Source: Deltaproteobacteria bacterium (lineage in GTDB: Bacteria > Desulfobacterota > Desulfovibrionia > Desulfovibrionales > Desulfovibrionaceae). From it: 64,000 nucleotides of DNA. The notes beneath the pieces were generated by a model. The model had not been told where the DNA came from. It worked only from the letters and a program-made list of their open reading frames with translations, and made no database searches. The DNA is taken from the NCBI GenBank assembly GCA_031285295.1, contig JAITWK010000042.1:62001-126000 (forward strand). Direction: 5' to 3'. Below are positions 1-7,383 of the stretch, one piece after another (the stretch's first letter is position 1; each line of letters begins with the position of its first letter). The position numbers and the translations under genes were made by a program.

Positions 1-115
1 TTATTATTGAAAAATTGATAGATAAGTAACTTCTGGCAATATCCGGAATCATTTGTGTTACCCAAAAGTAGAACCTGACGCTTGTAATGTAAAATTTAAT
101 AAATCCGACGGAAAA

Positions 116-1252
116 ATGTTTGCCGAGTTATGTGAACGAATAATCGCGCCTCTCCTTTCCAGCTTTGACGGCTGGATCAACGGTGGCGCGGGGGGCCGCT
201 GGCTGGCTGCGGATGCCGGCACCCTGACCGCGATGCGCAGATCTTTCGTCCGCGAAATGTTCCAATCACAGGATGCCCTGCTCTGGTTGCTGGCGGTTGC
301 CGCCCTGATGTTCCTGCTCCTGCTGATTGTTGTCCTCCGGCATTTGTTCACGCGCAAACAGCCCTTTATTCCGGCCGGCTGGATTACCTCGCCCAAGCAG
401 ATACGCCATCTGTTCAACACCGCCCTTACCCAGCGCAGCACCTTTGAAATGCAGTTCAGCGAAAACAGGTCGGAAAGACGCCCTTCGCTGCGCTGTTCGC
501 TGGAGGATCTGGCATCCGAAACCATCACTCTGGAAGCGTTCGGAGTCAAGGCCGTGGCCAAAGCCTGGGAAGGGCGCGATGTAAGCTGCTACTTTAAGAT
601 CACTGTCAAAAATCAGCCCATCTACTATACGTTCACCACTTTCATCAGCCAGGTCGATGTCCGGCCGCTGGGCCTTTGCCTGTTCCGGCTGCAATTGCCG
701 GACAAGCTGCAAAACCGCCAGAAACGCGCCTTTTTGCGTATCAAGCCGCCGGAGGAATATCTTCTGGGCGCGGCCCTATGGCATGGCAGGCGCTTGCCGG
801 AGGAAGACAAGCTTGATGATGTGCGCCTCTGGACCAAGCCCAATCTGATGTTGCTGCCGGGCAAACAGAGCGACTTTGAAATCACCGACCTTTCGGCGGG
901 CGGGATGCGCCTGACTATCCACCGCCAGAGCCATACCGAAGGTAAAATGAGTTTCAACGTGGCCGAACAGGTCATCGTGCTTTTGGATGTGCAGGACCCG
1001 GATAACGAGCAGCGCCTGCGCTTCTGGCTTATGTGCCGGGTACAGAATCTGGCTTTGGAGTATAACCAGCGGACACTGGAAATGGGCATGCAGTTTCAGG
1101 CCTGGGCCACCCCCAAGGCGGGTGATGGTTCCAATATTGAATGGCTGCGCCTTACCCGTGACAACGAAGTGGCTCCACTTGGCAACTGGATTGTACGCCG
1201 CCATCTGGAGTTGTACCGCTCCATGCCGGACATAAGCGAAGACAATTATTAA
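116..1252 (+). CDS. Membrane-anchored PilZ-domain protein (c-di-GMP receptor)
   Basis: The protein probably senses cyclic di-GMP at the inner membrane. From ATG 116 it is 378 aa. One hydrophobic segment lies at about residues 54-76, and the rest is cytoplasmic. The C-terminal PilZ domain keeps both ligand motifs: RxxxR as RAFLR (204-208) and DxSxxG as DLSAGG (258-263). The frame is open upstream to a TTG at 53, but nothing like a ribosome site precedes it, so ATG 116 is preferred, with only a weak GACGG upstream. The gene leads a run of same-strand genes (CorC-like, Lnt, prfB, diguanylate cyclase, FlhG-like). The c-di-GMP and flagellar neighbours suggest a motility or surface role, which is inference. 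Confidence 0.75.
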   Translation: MFAELCERIIAPLLSSFDGWINGGAGGRWLAADAGTLTAMRRSFVREMFQSQDALLWLLAVAALMFLLLLIVVLRHLFTRKQPFIPAGWITSPKQIRHLFNTALTQRSTFEMQFSENRSERRPSLRCSLEDLASETITLEAFGVKAVAKAWEGRDVSCYFKITVKNQPIYYTFTTFISQVDVRPLGLCLFRLQLPDKLQNRQKRAFLRIKPPEEYLLGAALWHGRRLPEEDKLDDVRLWTKPNLMLLPGKQSDFEITDLSAGGMRLTIHRQSHTEGKMSFNVAEQVIVLLDVQDPDNEQRLRFWLMCRVQNLALEYNQRTLEMGMQFQAWATPKAGDGSNIEWLRLTRDNEVAPLGNWIVRRHLELYRSMPDISEDNY

Positions 1253-1357
1253 CTACAAAAAAGACTTTTTACATCTTGTGAGAATGCAGTCTTGCAATAA
1301 ATGCATAATTCATTCATGTATAAGATAAATTATAACGTATAACCCTGGGAGCATCAT

Positions 1358-2218
1358 TTGGACGGCGCTTCGGAAGGCGGCAGTTTTTGGCATAAAATAA
1401 GCCGCCTCTTCAACGGCAAGGGAGCCGACAATGTGGAACAGGCCATCATTGAAGCCAGCCAGGACGGCGAGCTTGAGGCGGCGGAAGGTTCCATGCTGCT
1501 GAACATACTGCACCTCGACGATTTGCAGGTGCAGGATATCATGACCCCGCGTACGGATATCATTGCCATCTCGGCCGATTGCGGCATAGCCGCCGCCATC
1601 GACGCCATAATGGATTCCGGCCACTCACGCATTCCCATTTACCGGGATAACCGCGATAACATCGTCGGCATCATTTACGCCAAGGATCTGCTGCGCGAAG
1701 CCATGACGCCGGAGAACCACGACAAGCCGATATCGCGTGTCATGCGCCCGGCCTTTTTCGTGCCGGAAACCAAAGATGTGCTTGAGCTTCTGAATGAATT
1801 CAAAACCAAAAAGACCCATCTGGCCGTAATTCTTGACGAATACGGCGGAACCTCCGGACTCGTGAGCATCGAGGATGTTCTTGAGGAAATAGTGGGCGAC
1901 ATCGAAGACGAGCATGACGCACCGCGCGAGGCCGAAATAGTGCAACTGGACAACGAAAGCGCAAGACTTGCCGGACGCGCCCACCTGGAAGACATTGACG
2001 AAGTGCTGGGTACGGATCTGGACTCCGACGAAGTCGATACCATCGGCGGCCTGCTTTCGCATGTGGCCGGACGCCTGCCCCGGCCAGGCGAAGAGTTCGT
2101 TTTGGGCAACGCCAGCTTCCGGGTGGAAGAGGCGGACAACAAACAGGTGCATAAAGTACTGGCCCGCAAACTGAGTCAGAAATCCGCCGACAGCCGTGAA
2201 AGCGTCTCTAACGCCTGA
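1358..2218 (+). CDS. CorC/HlyC-type CBS-pair protein
   Basis: This is a 286-aa cytoplasmic protein of the CorC/YbeX type. A tandem CBS pair occupies about residues 57-180 (first repeat begins with QDIMTPRTD, second with RVMRPAFFVP), and a transporter-associated CorC_HlyC domain fills about 200-275. Members of this family are linked to magnesium and cobalt efflux, and in many bacteria the gene lies beside lnt, as here. The start is a TTG at 1358 with GGGAG six bases upstream; no ATG fits. The 3' end overlaps lnt by 23 bases, so the two are probably translationally coupled. The family is clear; the transported ion is not shown by the sequence. Confidence 0.85.
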   Translation: MDGASEGGSFWHKISRLFNGKGADNVEQAIIEASQDGELEAAEGSMLLNILHLDDLQVQDIMTPRTDIIAISADCGIAAAIDAIMDSGHSRIPIYRDNRDNIVGIIYAKDLLREAMTPENHDKPISRVMRPAFFVPETKDVLELLNEFKTKKTHLAVILDEYGGTSGLVSIEDVLEEIVGDIEDEHDAPREAEIVQLDNESARLAGRAHLEDIDEVLGTDLDSDEVDTIGGLLSHVAGRLPRPGEEFVLGNASFRVEEADNKQVHKVLARKLSQKSADSRESVSNA

Positions 2219-3911
2219 TCTTTCCCTGCCTACACTCAGGGAGATCTGGCTGCTGGCCTGCGCCGCCATCGGCTATTTTTTGGCATTTCCCAATCCCCTG
2301 GCGCAATTTCCGCCAGCCGCGCTGTTGATGCCGGGCATCATCATGATCTTCAGTCTGGAAAACGAAAGGCCGCGCAAAGCTCTGGCCCTGTCATTTTTTA
2401 GCCTGATGCTCGGCAGTTCCCTCTGTCTGTACTGGCTGGCCATTCCCATGCATGATTTCGCCGGAGTGCCCTGGTTTATCGGCGCTTGCTTCGTGCTGCT
2501 TCTGGGCGTGTATTTCGGCTTGTACGGGCTGCTCTTTTCCCTGATTCTGCGCTTTTTGCTGCGCCCCGCTCAGACGGCTCAACAAAAGCACCCCGGCCAA
2601 GCAGACCAAACTGTACAGGCGTATTGCCCGGATCGTCAGGCCCGCTTTCGGCAAACCGCCTGGCTGGTGATCAGGCTGGCAGCTGCGGCGCTGGCCTGGG
2701 GAGCGCTGGAAAACCTGCGCGGCTTTTTTTTGACCGGCTTTCCCTGGCTAAGCCTTTCCACCGCTTTTGTCGGCTGGCCGCTGCTGGCTCAGGGGGGAGC
2801 GCTTTTGGGCATGTACGCCATGTCCGCGCTTTATGTGTTCGCAGCCTTGCTGCTTTTCGCCGCCATGCTCAGCGGCAGTTCGTTCCTGCCCGGCAGCCCC
2901 GCGCCCCTGAAATCAGGTCTGGCCGCCCTGTTGATTTTCGCGGTTCTGGCCTCCTATGGGCAAAGCAGGCTCACGCGGGATTGGGACGCCGAGGGCAAGC
3001 CGGTCCTGGTCGGGCTGGTGCAGGGCAACGTTGATCAAATGCAGAAATGGAGTCTGGAAAAACGCGCCTTCACAGTGCGGCGCTATCTGGATTTGTCCGC
3101 CCTGACTATTGAAAAATCCTTGCGCGAGCACGGCCAAAATCCGGATTTGCTGATCTGGCCGGAAACATCCATGCCCTTCCCCTTCCAGCTCAGCCCGGAG
3201 CTGGCCCGCCCGGTGCGCGATTTCGCGGCGGCGCAAGACATAGGGCTGCTTTTCGGCGCACAGGGACGATCTTATGGAACTGGCGGCGCAGTAGCCGCTG
3301 ATCCACAAAACCGCGCCTATAACCGCGTCTGGCTTTTAAACGGGCAGGGGCAAAACCAGGGTTCTTACGATAAGGAACATCTGGTGCCTTTTGGCGAATA
3401 CCTGCCGCCGGGCCTTTATGTGCCCTTTGCCTCGGAATTCCTGCAAGGAACCGGCTTCACGCCCGGCGAACCGGCTGCGGATTTGCCCGCCGGAATGCGT
3501 TATAAGAATTTTGCCTTGGGGCTACTCATATGTTATGAAGTAATCTTTCCGGAACTGGCCCAGACCAGAGTAAAGCAGGGGGCCAATCTGCTGGTAAGCG
3601 TAAGCAACGACGCCTGGTTCGGACGCAGCTCCGCGCCGCTCCAGCACCTGCAACAGGCGGCGCAGCGCTGTATAGAACAGGGGCGCTATCTGGCGCGTGC
3701 CACCAACACCGGCATCAGCGCCGCCATAGATCCGGCGGGCCGTATCCGGCATCCCTCCGCCCTGTTCACGTCCACTGGCCAGGTCGAACGGGTTAGTTTG
3801 CTGGAAGAGACCACTTTTTACCACCGGCATGCCGAAACCATCAGCCTGCTGCTCTGGATTTTGCCGATTATGGCGCTGGCGGAGCGGCTGGTCAGGCGCG
3901 GGCGATTTTAA
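2196..3911 (+). CDS. lnt: Apolipoprotein N-acyltransferase
   Basis: Lnt adds the third acyl chain to the N-terminal cysteine of lipoproteins at the periplasmic face of the inner membrane. The 571-aa protein has an N-terminal half of several membrane helices and a nitrilase-like domain from about residue 270. The catalytic triad is visible: E323 (in WPETSMP), K393 (YDKEHLVPFGEY) and C446 (LLICYEVIFPE). The start is GTG 2196 inside the preceding CBS gene. A Gln/Ala-rich cytoplasmic loop (about 125-155) is longer than I expect for the family. Several lipoproteins in this window would be its substrates. Confidence 0.93.
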   Translation: MKASLTPDLSLPTLREIWLLACAAIGYFLAFPNPLAQFPPAALLMPGIIMIFSLENERPRKALALSFFSLMLGSSLCLYWLAIPMHDFAGVPWFIGACFVLLLGVYFGLYGLLFSLILRFLLRPAQTAQQKHPGQADQTVQAYCPDRQARFRQTAWLVIRLAAAALAWGALENLRGFFLTGFPWLSLSTAFVGWPLLAQGGALLGMYAMSALYVFAALLLFAAMLSGSSFLPGSPAPLKSGLAALLIFAVLASYGQSRLTRDWDAEGKPVLVGLVQGNVDQMQKWSLEKRAFTVRRYLDLSALTIEKSLREHGQNPDLLIWPETSMPFPFQLSPELARPVRDFAAAQDIGLLFGAQGRSYGTGGAVAADPQNRAYNRVWLLNGQGQNQGSYDKEHLVPFGEYLPPGLYVPFASEFLQGTGFTPGEPAADLPAGMRYKNFALGLLICYEVIFPELAQTRVKQGANLLVSVSNDAWFGRSSAPLQHLQQAAQRCIEQGRYLARATNTGISAAIDPAGRIRHPSALFTSTGQVERVSLLEETTFYHRHAETISLLLWILPIMALAERLVRRGRF

Positions 3912-3927
3912 AAATTTACGGGTACAT

Positions 3928-3942
3928 AGGGGCCGCGCCCCT
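3928..3942. terminator. GC-rich hairpin between lnt and prfB
   Basis: The sequence AGGGGCCGCGCCCCT folds into a 6-bp GC stem with a 3-base loop directly after lnt and before prfB. It is followed by TAAATT rather than a clean T-run, so termination would be weak. A similar AGGGGC/GCCCCT hairpin occurs at 7309-7323, so it may be a small repetitive palindrome used between genes. Confidence 0.35.
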
Positions 3943-3966
3943 TAAATTACACAGGATAAAAACAGA

Positions 3967-5107
3967 ATGCAGCAACTTGGTGAATTACGCGCCAGAAGCG
4001 TGAATCTTTTTGAAAAATTCGACAGCCTCTGGAGGCAGCTTTGACCAGAACGGACTACAGCTGCGCCTGGACGAAATAGAAAAGCAGATCGCGGCCCCCG
4101 GTGCCTGGGATGATCCGGAAAAGCTTACCCCGGTGCTCAAGGAAAAAAGCAATCTGGAAGCCGAGCGCGAACGCAACGCCGCTCTTATGTCCGCCCGCGA
4201 AAATGTTGATGACTGGCTGCTTCTGGCCGCCGAGGAAAACGAGAGCGGCGCGGAAAATCCGGAAGCCATGCATTCTCTGGAAGAAGCGGCGCAAGTTCTT
4301 GAGGATTTGCTCGAACAAATTGAGATGGGGCTTTTGCTGGGGCAGGATGGTGATGCCGAGGACGCCCTGCTGGACATTCATCCCGGCGCAGGCGGTACGG
4401 AAGCGCAGGACTGGGCCGCCATGCTGCTGCGCATGTATATGCGCTGGGCGGACATTCACGGCTTCAAAACCGAGTATCTTGATTATCTGAACGGCGACGA
4501 GGCCGGACTCAAGAGCGTCGCGGTCCGTATCAGCGGCAGCAACGCTTACGGGCTGCTAAAGGTTGAAAAAGGCATACACCGCCTGATTCGCATTTCACCC
4601 TTTGATACTTCCGGTCGCAGGCACACTTCTTTTGCCTCGGTTGACGTCATGCCCGATGTGGGCGACAGTGTTAAGGTGGAAATAAACGAAAGCGATTTGC
4701 GAATCGATGTTTTCCGGGCCAGCGGAGCGGGCGGGCAGCATGTGAACAAAACGAACTCGGCTGTACGCATTACACACCTGCCCAGCGGCATAGTGGTGCA
4801 GTGCCAGAACGAAAAATCACAGCACCATAACCGCGACGGGGCTATGAGTATCCTGAAAGGCAGATTATACGCTCTGGAACTGAAAAAGCGCGAGGCCATG
4901 AAGCAGGCCGACTATCACGACAAGGACGCTATCAACTTTGGCAGTCAGATCCGCACCTACACCATGCAACCATACCGTCTGGTGAAAGATCACCGTACCA
5001 ATACCGAAGTGACCGATGTGGACGCCGTGCTGGACGGCAAACTGGACAAATTGATCAGGGACAATCTTATTTATGAACACAGCGCAAGAACCCAAACTCA
5101 ACAATGA
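3967..5107 (+). CDS. prfB: Peptide chain release factor 2, with programmed +1 frameshift
   Basis: RF2 recognises UGA and UAA stop codons and triggers peptide release. Translation begins at ATG 3967 and reads 25 codons to CTT TGA at 4039-4044. A +1 slip on CTT then continues with GAC at 4043 in the frame that runs to 5107, giving 379 aa. In the main frame the RF2 anticodon-like SPF tripeptide (ISPFDTSGRRH) and the catalytic GGQ loop (GAGGQHVNKT) are present. The 3' end overlaps the following diguanylate cyclase gene by 35 bases. The frame from 4010 alone would lack the correct N terminus, so the frameshifted product is the right annotation. Confidence 0.95.
4030..4044 (+). promoter_or_regulatory. 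prfB autoregulatory frameshift site
   Basis: TGGAGG (4030-4035), then CAG, then the slippery CTT TGA followed by C. The internal Shine-Dalgarno-like GGAGG three bases before CTT is the element known to promote +1 slippage in bacterial prfB when RF2 is scarce. The in-frame TGA is itself an RF2 stop codon, which closes the feedback loop. Confidence 0.93.
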
Positions 5108-5981
5108 AGATGAATTGCTTGAGCATTTGGCCGAAGAAATCGCCAAGCTTTCCAAGTTATTAACCTGTGCGCTGCCTGATTCCTCACCGGACACTCAGAC
5201 CGATGCCTTGCCAAACCATGACCCCGCATCGGTACAGCGCCACAGCACATCATCAGTACTGCTGGGAAAACTGGTTGAAGGACTGGATCTGAAACAGTGG
5301 GAACGTCTGGCGGCTGAGCACAATTTCCAATCCTGGCTGGCCCTGCCCCTGGAGGCGGAAGTGTCCGAAAGCGTGGCCGCTGTACGCTCCATGCTGGATC
5401 AACTGATCTATCAACGCGATCACGATGCCCTGACCGGGCTGGCCAACCGCCGCTATTTCGACAATTACCTCGTCGCCGAACTGGAACGCGCAAAGCGCAA
5501 CCAGACGCCTCTGAGCCTGGTCATGCTGGATCTCGACAAATTCAAGCAGATCAACGACACTTACGGCCACCCCTGTGGCGACCAGGCGCTGCGCGAACTG
5601 GGCCATTTTCTTGCTGCGGACAGCCGTTCTTTTGAACTTGTTGCCCGTATCGGCGGCGATGAATTCGCCATTGTTCTGCCCGCAAGCGACGGACGCAATA
5701 CCTACAAGATGCTGGAGCGCCTGCGCCGCGACTTCAACGAGCACCCGGCGAATTGTGAATTTTCAGGCGCGCTCGGCCTCACCTTTTCCGCCGGAATAGG
5801 CGTGGCCATACCGGACCGTGGTTGCCCAAGCGTACAGGAACTGATCGAGCAAGCCGACAAGGCTTTGTATGACGCCAAGCGCAACGGCAGAAACCAGATC
5901 TGCATTGCCCCGGAAAATTACCTTGGTCAGGCCGAATGCATGGTGTTGTCCCACGAGAAAAAATTTCTTTTCAGTCACTAG
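5073..5981 (+). CDS. GGDEF diguanylate cyclase
   Basis: A 302-aa soluble protein predicted to make c-di-GMP from two GTP. The C-terminal GGDEF domain starts at about residue 115 (HDALTGLANRRYF), has the metal/substrate region LDLDKFKQINDTYGH and an intact GGDEF active site (ARIGGDEFAIVLP). The inhibitory I-site expected as RxxD just before the active site reads RSFE, so product inhibition may be weak or lost. The N-terminal 110 residues match no domain I recognise. ATG 5073 lies inside the end of prfB, suggesting coupling. Its neighbours, a PilZ receptor and an FlhG-like ATPase, fit a link to flagellar or surface control. Confidence 0.88.
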   Translation: MNTAQEPKLNNEDELLEHLAEEIAKLSKLLTCALPDSSPDTQTDALPNHDPASVQRHSTSSVLLGKLVEGLDLKQWERLAAEHNFQSWLALPLEAEVSESVAAVRSMLDQLIYQRDHDALTGLANRRYFDNYLVAELERAKRNQTPLSLVMLDLDKFKQINDTYGHPCGDQALRELGHFLAADSRSFELVARIGGDEFAIVLPASDGRNTYKMLERLRRDFNEHPANCEFSGALGLTFSAGIGVAIPDRGCPSVQELIEQADKALYDAKRNGRNQICIAPENYLGQAECMVLSHEKKFLFSH

Positions 5982-5993
5982 GAGTAAGCAAAA

Positions 5994-6800
5994 ATGTCAG
6001 ACAATACGACTTTGAGCATTGCCGTGCTCAGCGGCAAGGGCGGAGTTGGTAAAAGCAACCTGGCTCTGAACATGTCCCTGGCGCTGAACCAGAAAGGGCG
6101 CAAAGTGTTGCTGATCGACTGCGATCTTGGCTTGGCGAACCTGGACGTACTTCTGGGCATTACGCCGTCCGGCGATATGCAAAAACTGATCGATGACGAT
6201 CTGGCTCCCTCGGATGTACTGACTCCGATAACCGCCGATGGCTTCGACCTTTTACCTGCCAGTTCCGGATTGGTGGAAAGCTTTGATAAGCAGCACCTCG
6301 TGCCTGGTCTGCTGGTGAAAAAACTTGGGCGCCTGGCCTCTGCCTACGATTATGTAATCATGGATATTGGGGCTGGCATCTCCCCGATGGTGCTGAATTT
6401 CGCGGCCATGGCCATGATGCGCATTCTGGTGATCACGCCGGAACCGACTTCGCTTACGGACAGTTACGCTCTGGTCAAAGTGCTGGCCGCACGGCAGAAC
6501 ATCCGTGACCATCTGGTGCTGGTAAACCAGGTGGAGTCGGCCAAGCAGGAAGAACAAGCCTTCAAGCGCCTGGCTGCGGCTTGTTCGCATTTTCTGAATA
6601 TCACTCCGGTAAATTTGGGCAGTGTCCGCCTGGACAACAACCTTACGGAAGCAGTACGCAGGCAAAAGCCAATGCTGCTGGAATTTCCGCAATCCAAAAG
6701 CGCCGCCGACTTTCACAGTCTGGCCGAGAAACTGGAAAAATTGCGGGCCGGCATGCTGCCGCGCCTGGCCGGTTCACCGCCGCTGCGCCAACCTTCATAG
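5994..6800 (+). CDS. FlhG/MinD-type ParA-family ATPase
   Basis: A 268-aa P-loop ATPase of the MinD/ParA superfamily with a deviant Walker A (GKGGVGKS, residues 14-21), the switch region LIDCDLGLANLDVLLG and Walker B YVIMDIGAGIS. The length, and a switch region typical of FlhG (YlxH), favour the flagellar-number regulator over division-site MinD; no MinC or MinE gene is adjacent. FlhG proteins work with the SRP-like GTPase FlhF at the pole, but FlhF is not in the window. The start ATG 5994 is preceded by AGGAG. I cannot separate FlhG from MinD with certainty on sequence alone. Confidence 0.8.
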   Translation: MSDNTTLSIAVLSGKGGVGKSNLALNMSLALNQKGRKVLLIDCDLGLANLDVLLGITPSGDMQKLIDDDLAPSDVLTPITADGFDLLPASSGLVESFDKQHLVPGLLVKKLGRLASAYDYVIMDIGAGISPMVLNFAAMAMMRILVITPEPTSLTDSYALVKVLAARQNIRDHLVLVNQVESAKQEEQAFKRLAAACSHFLNITPVNLGSVRLDNNLTEAVRRQKPMLLEFPQSKSAADFHSLAEKLEKLRAGMLPRLAGSPPLRQPS

Positions 6801-6844
6801 ATAGTGTCTGCGCAGGCATATTTTCGCCAATGAAGACACTATCT
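6799..6844. terminator. Long-loop inverted repeat after the FlhG-like gene
   Basis: AGATAGTGTCT (6799-6809) and AGACACTATCT (6834-6844) form a perfect 11-bp stem around a 24-base loop, starting inside the last codons of the FlhG-like gene. No T-run follows, so it is either a weak terminator or an mRNA 3'-end stabiliser. Confidence 0.35.
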
Positions 6845-7018
6845 GCAAACGGTTAATGTTGACTAAAAACCTTTTTGTTTAATAATTTTTACAAAAAGCT
6901 TTTTTTGGCAGGCCGATAGCTTGCTTTCTTGCTTATGTTTCGGCAGTATACGTGTAAACAAATAAATGTGTGCCTTTCCGGCAATTCTGCTGGCTGCGAT
7001 AACATTGTGGGGGGTCTT

Positions 7019-7300
7019 ATGAATAAAAGCGAGCTTATAAAAACGCTTGCCGAAGAAAACGCATTGTCCGCTGAAGAAGCAACCACCATCGTCAATACCT
7101 TTTTCGATTGCATGAAGCAGGAACTGCTGGCGGGCAACCGGGTAGAGATTCGTGGTTTGGGCAGCTTTAAACTGAAAGTTTATCAAGGGTATTCCGGACG
7201 CAACCCCAAAACCGGCGAAATGGTCAGCGTTTCTCCCAAGAAACTGCCTTTCTTCCGGGCCGGTAAAGATCTCAAGGATTATCTCAATCAGGCTTCTTAA
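7019..7300 (+). CDS. HU/IHF-family DNA-binding protein
   Basis: A 93-aa histone-like DNA-bending protein. It starts MNKSELIKTLAE and carries the HU/IHF signature around GRNPKTGEMVSVSPKKLPFFRAGK, including the conserved RNPKTGE arm tip. The open frame extends upstream to 6929, but ATG 7019 with GGGGG seven bases before it gives the standard HU length. It stands alone between a plus-strand operon and a convergent minus-strand gene. HU homodimer and IHF subunit cannot be told apart with confidence; the sequence around KLPFFRAGKDLK is consistent with either. Confidence 0.92.
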   Translation: MNKSELIKTLAEENALSAEEATTIVNTFFDCMKQELLAGNRVEIRGLGSFKLKVYQGYSGRNPKTGEMVSVSPKKLPFFRAGKDLKDYLNQAS

Positions 7301-7308
7301 TCCTGCCA

Positions 7309-7383
7309 GGGGCTCCGCCCCTAAACCCCGCATAGGGCAGTTGCCCTATGTACCCATTTTGCAAAACGGCTTTGCCGTTTTGC
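7309..7383. terminator. Three consecutive hairpins between convergent genes
   Basis: Hairpin AGGGGCTCCGCCCCT (7309-7323), hairpin around CATAGGGCAGTTGCCCTATG (7330-7349) and hairpin GCAAAACGGC TTTGCCGTTTTGC (7361-7383) fill the gap between HU and the convergent GGDEF/TPR gene. The last is followed on the plus strand by TT and preceded by ATTTT, so it may serve both directions. Confidence 0.6.

Noticed and set aside
3985-4377. RF2 starting at 4010 without a frameshift
   Set aside because: That start is a TTG inside the true N-terminal coding part. The 25-codon first frame, GGAGG and CTT TGA C match the known prfB arrangement.
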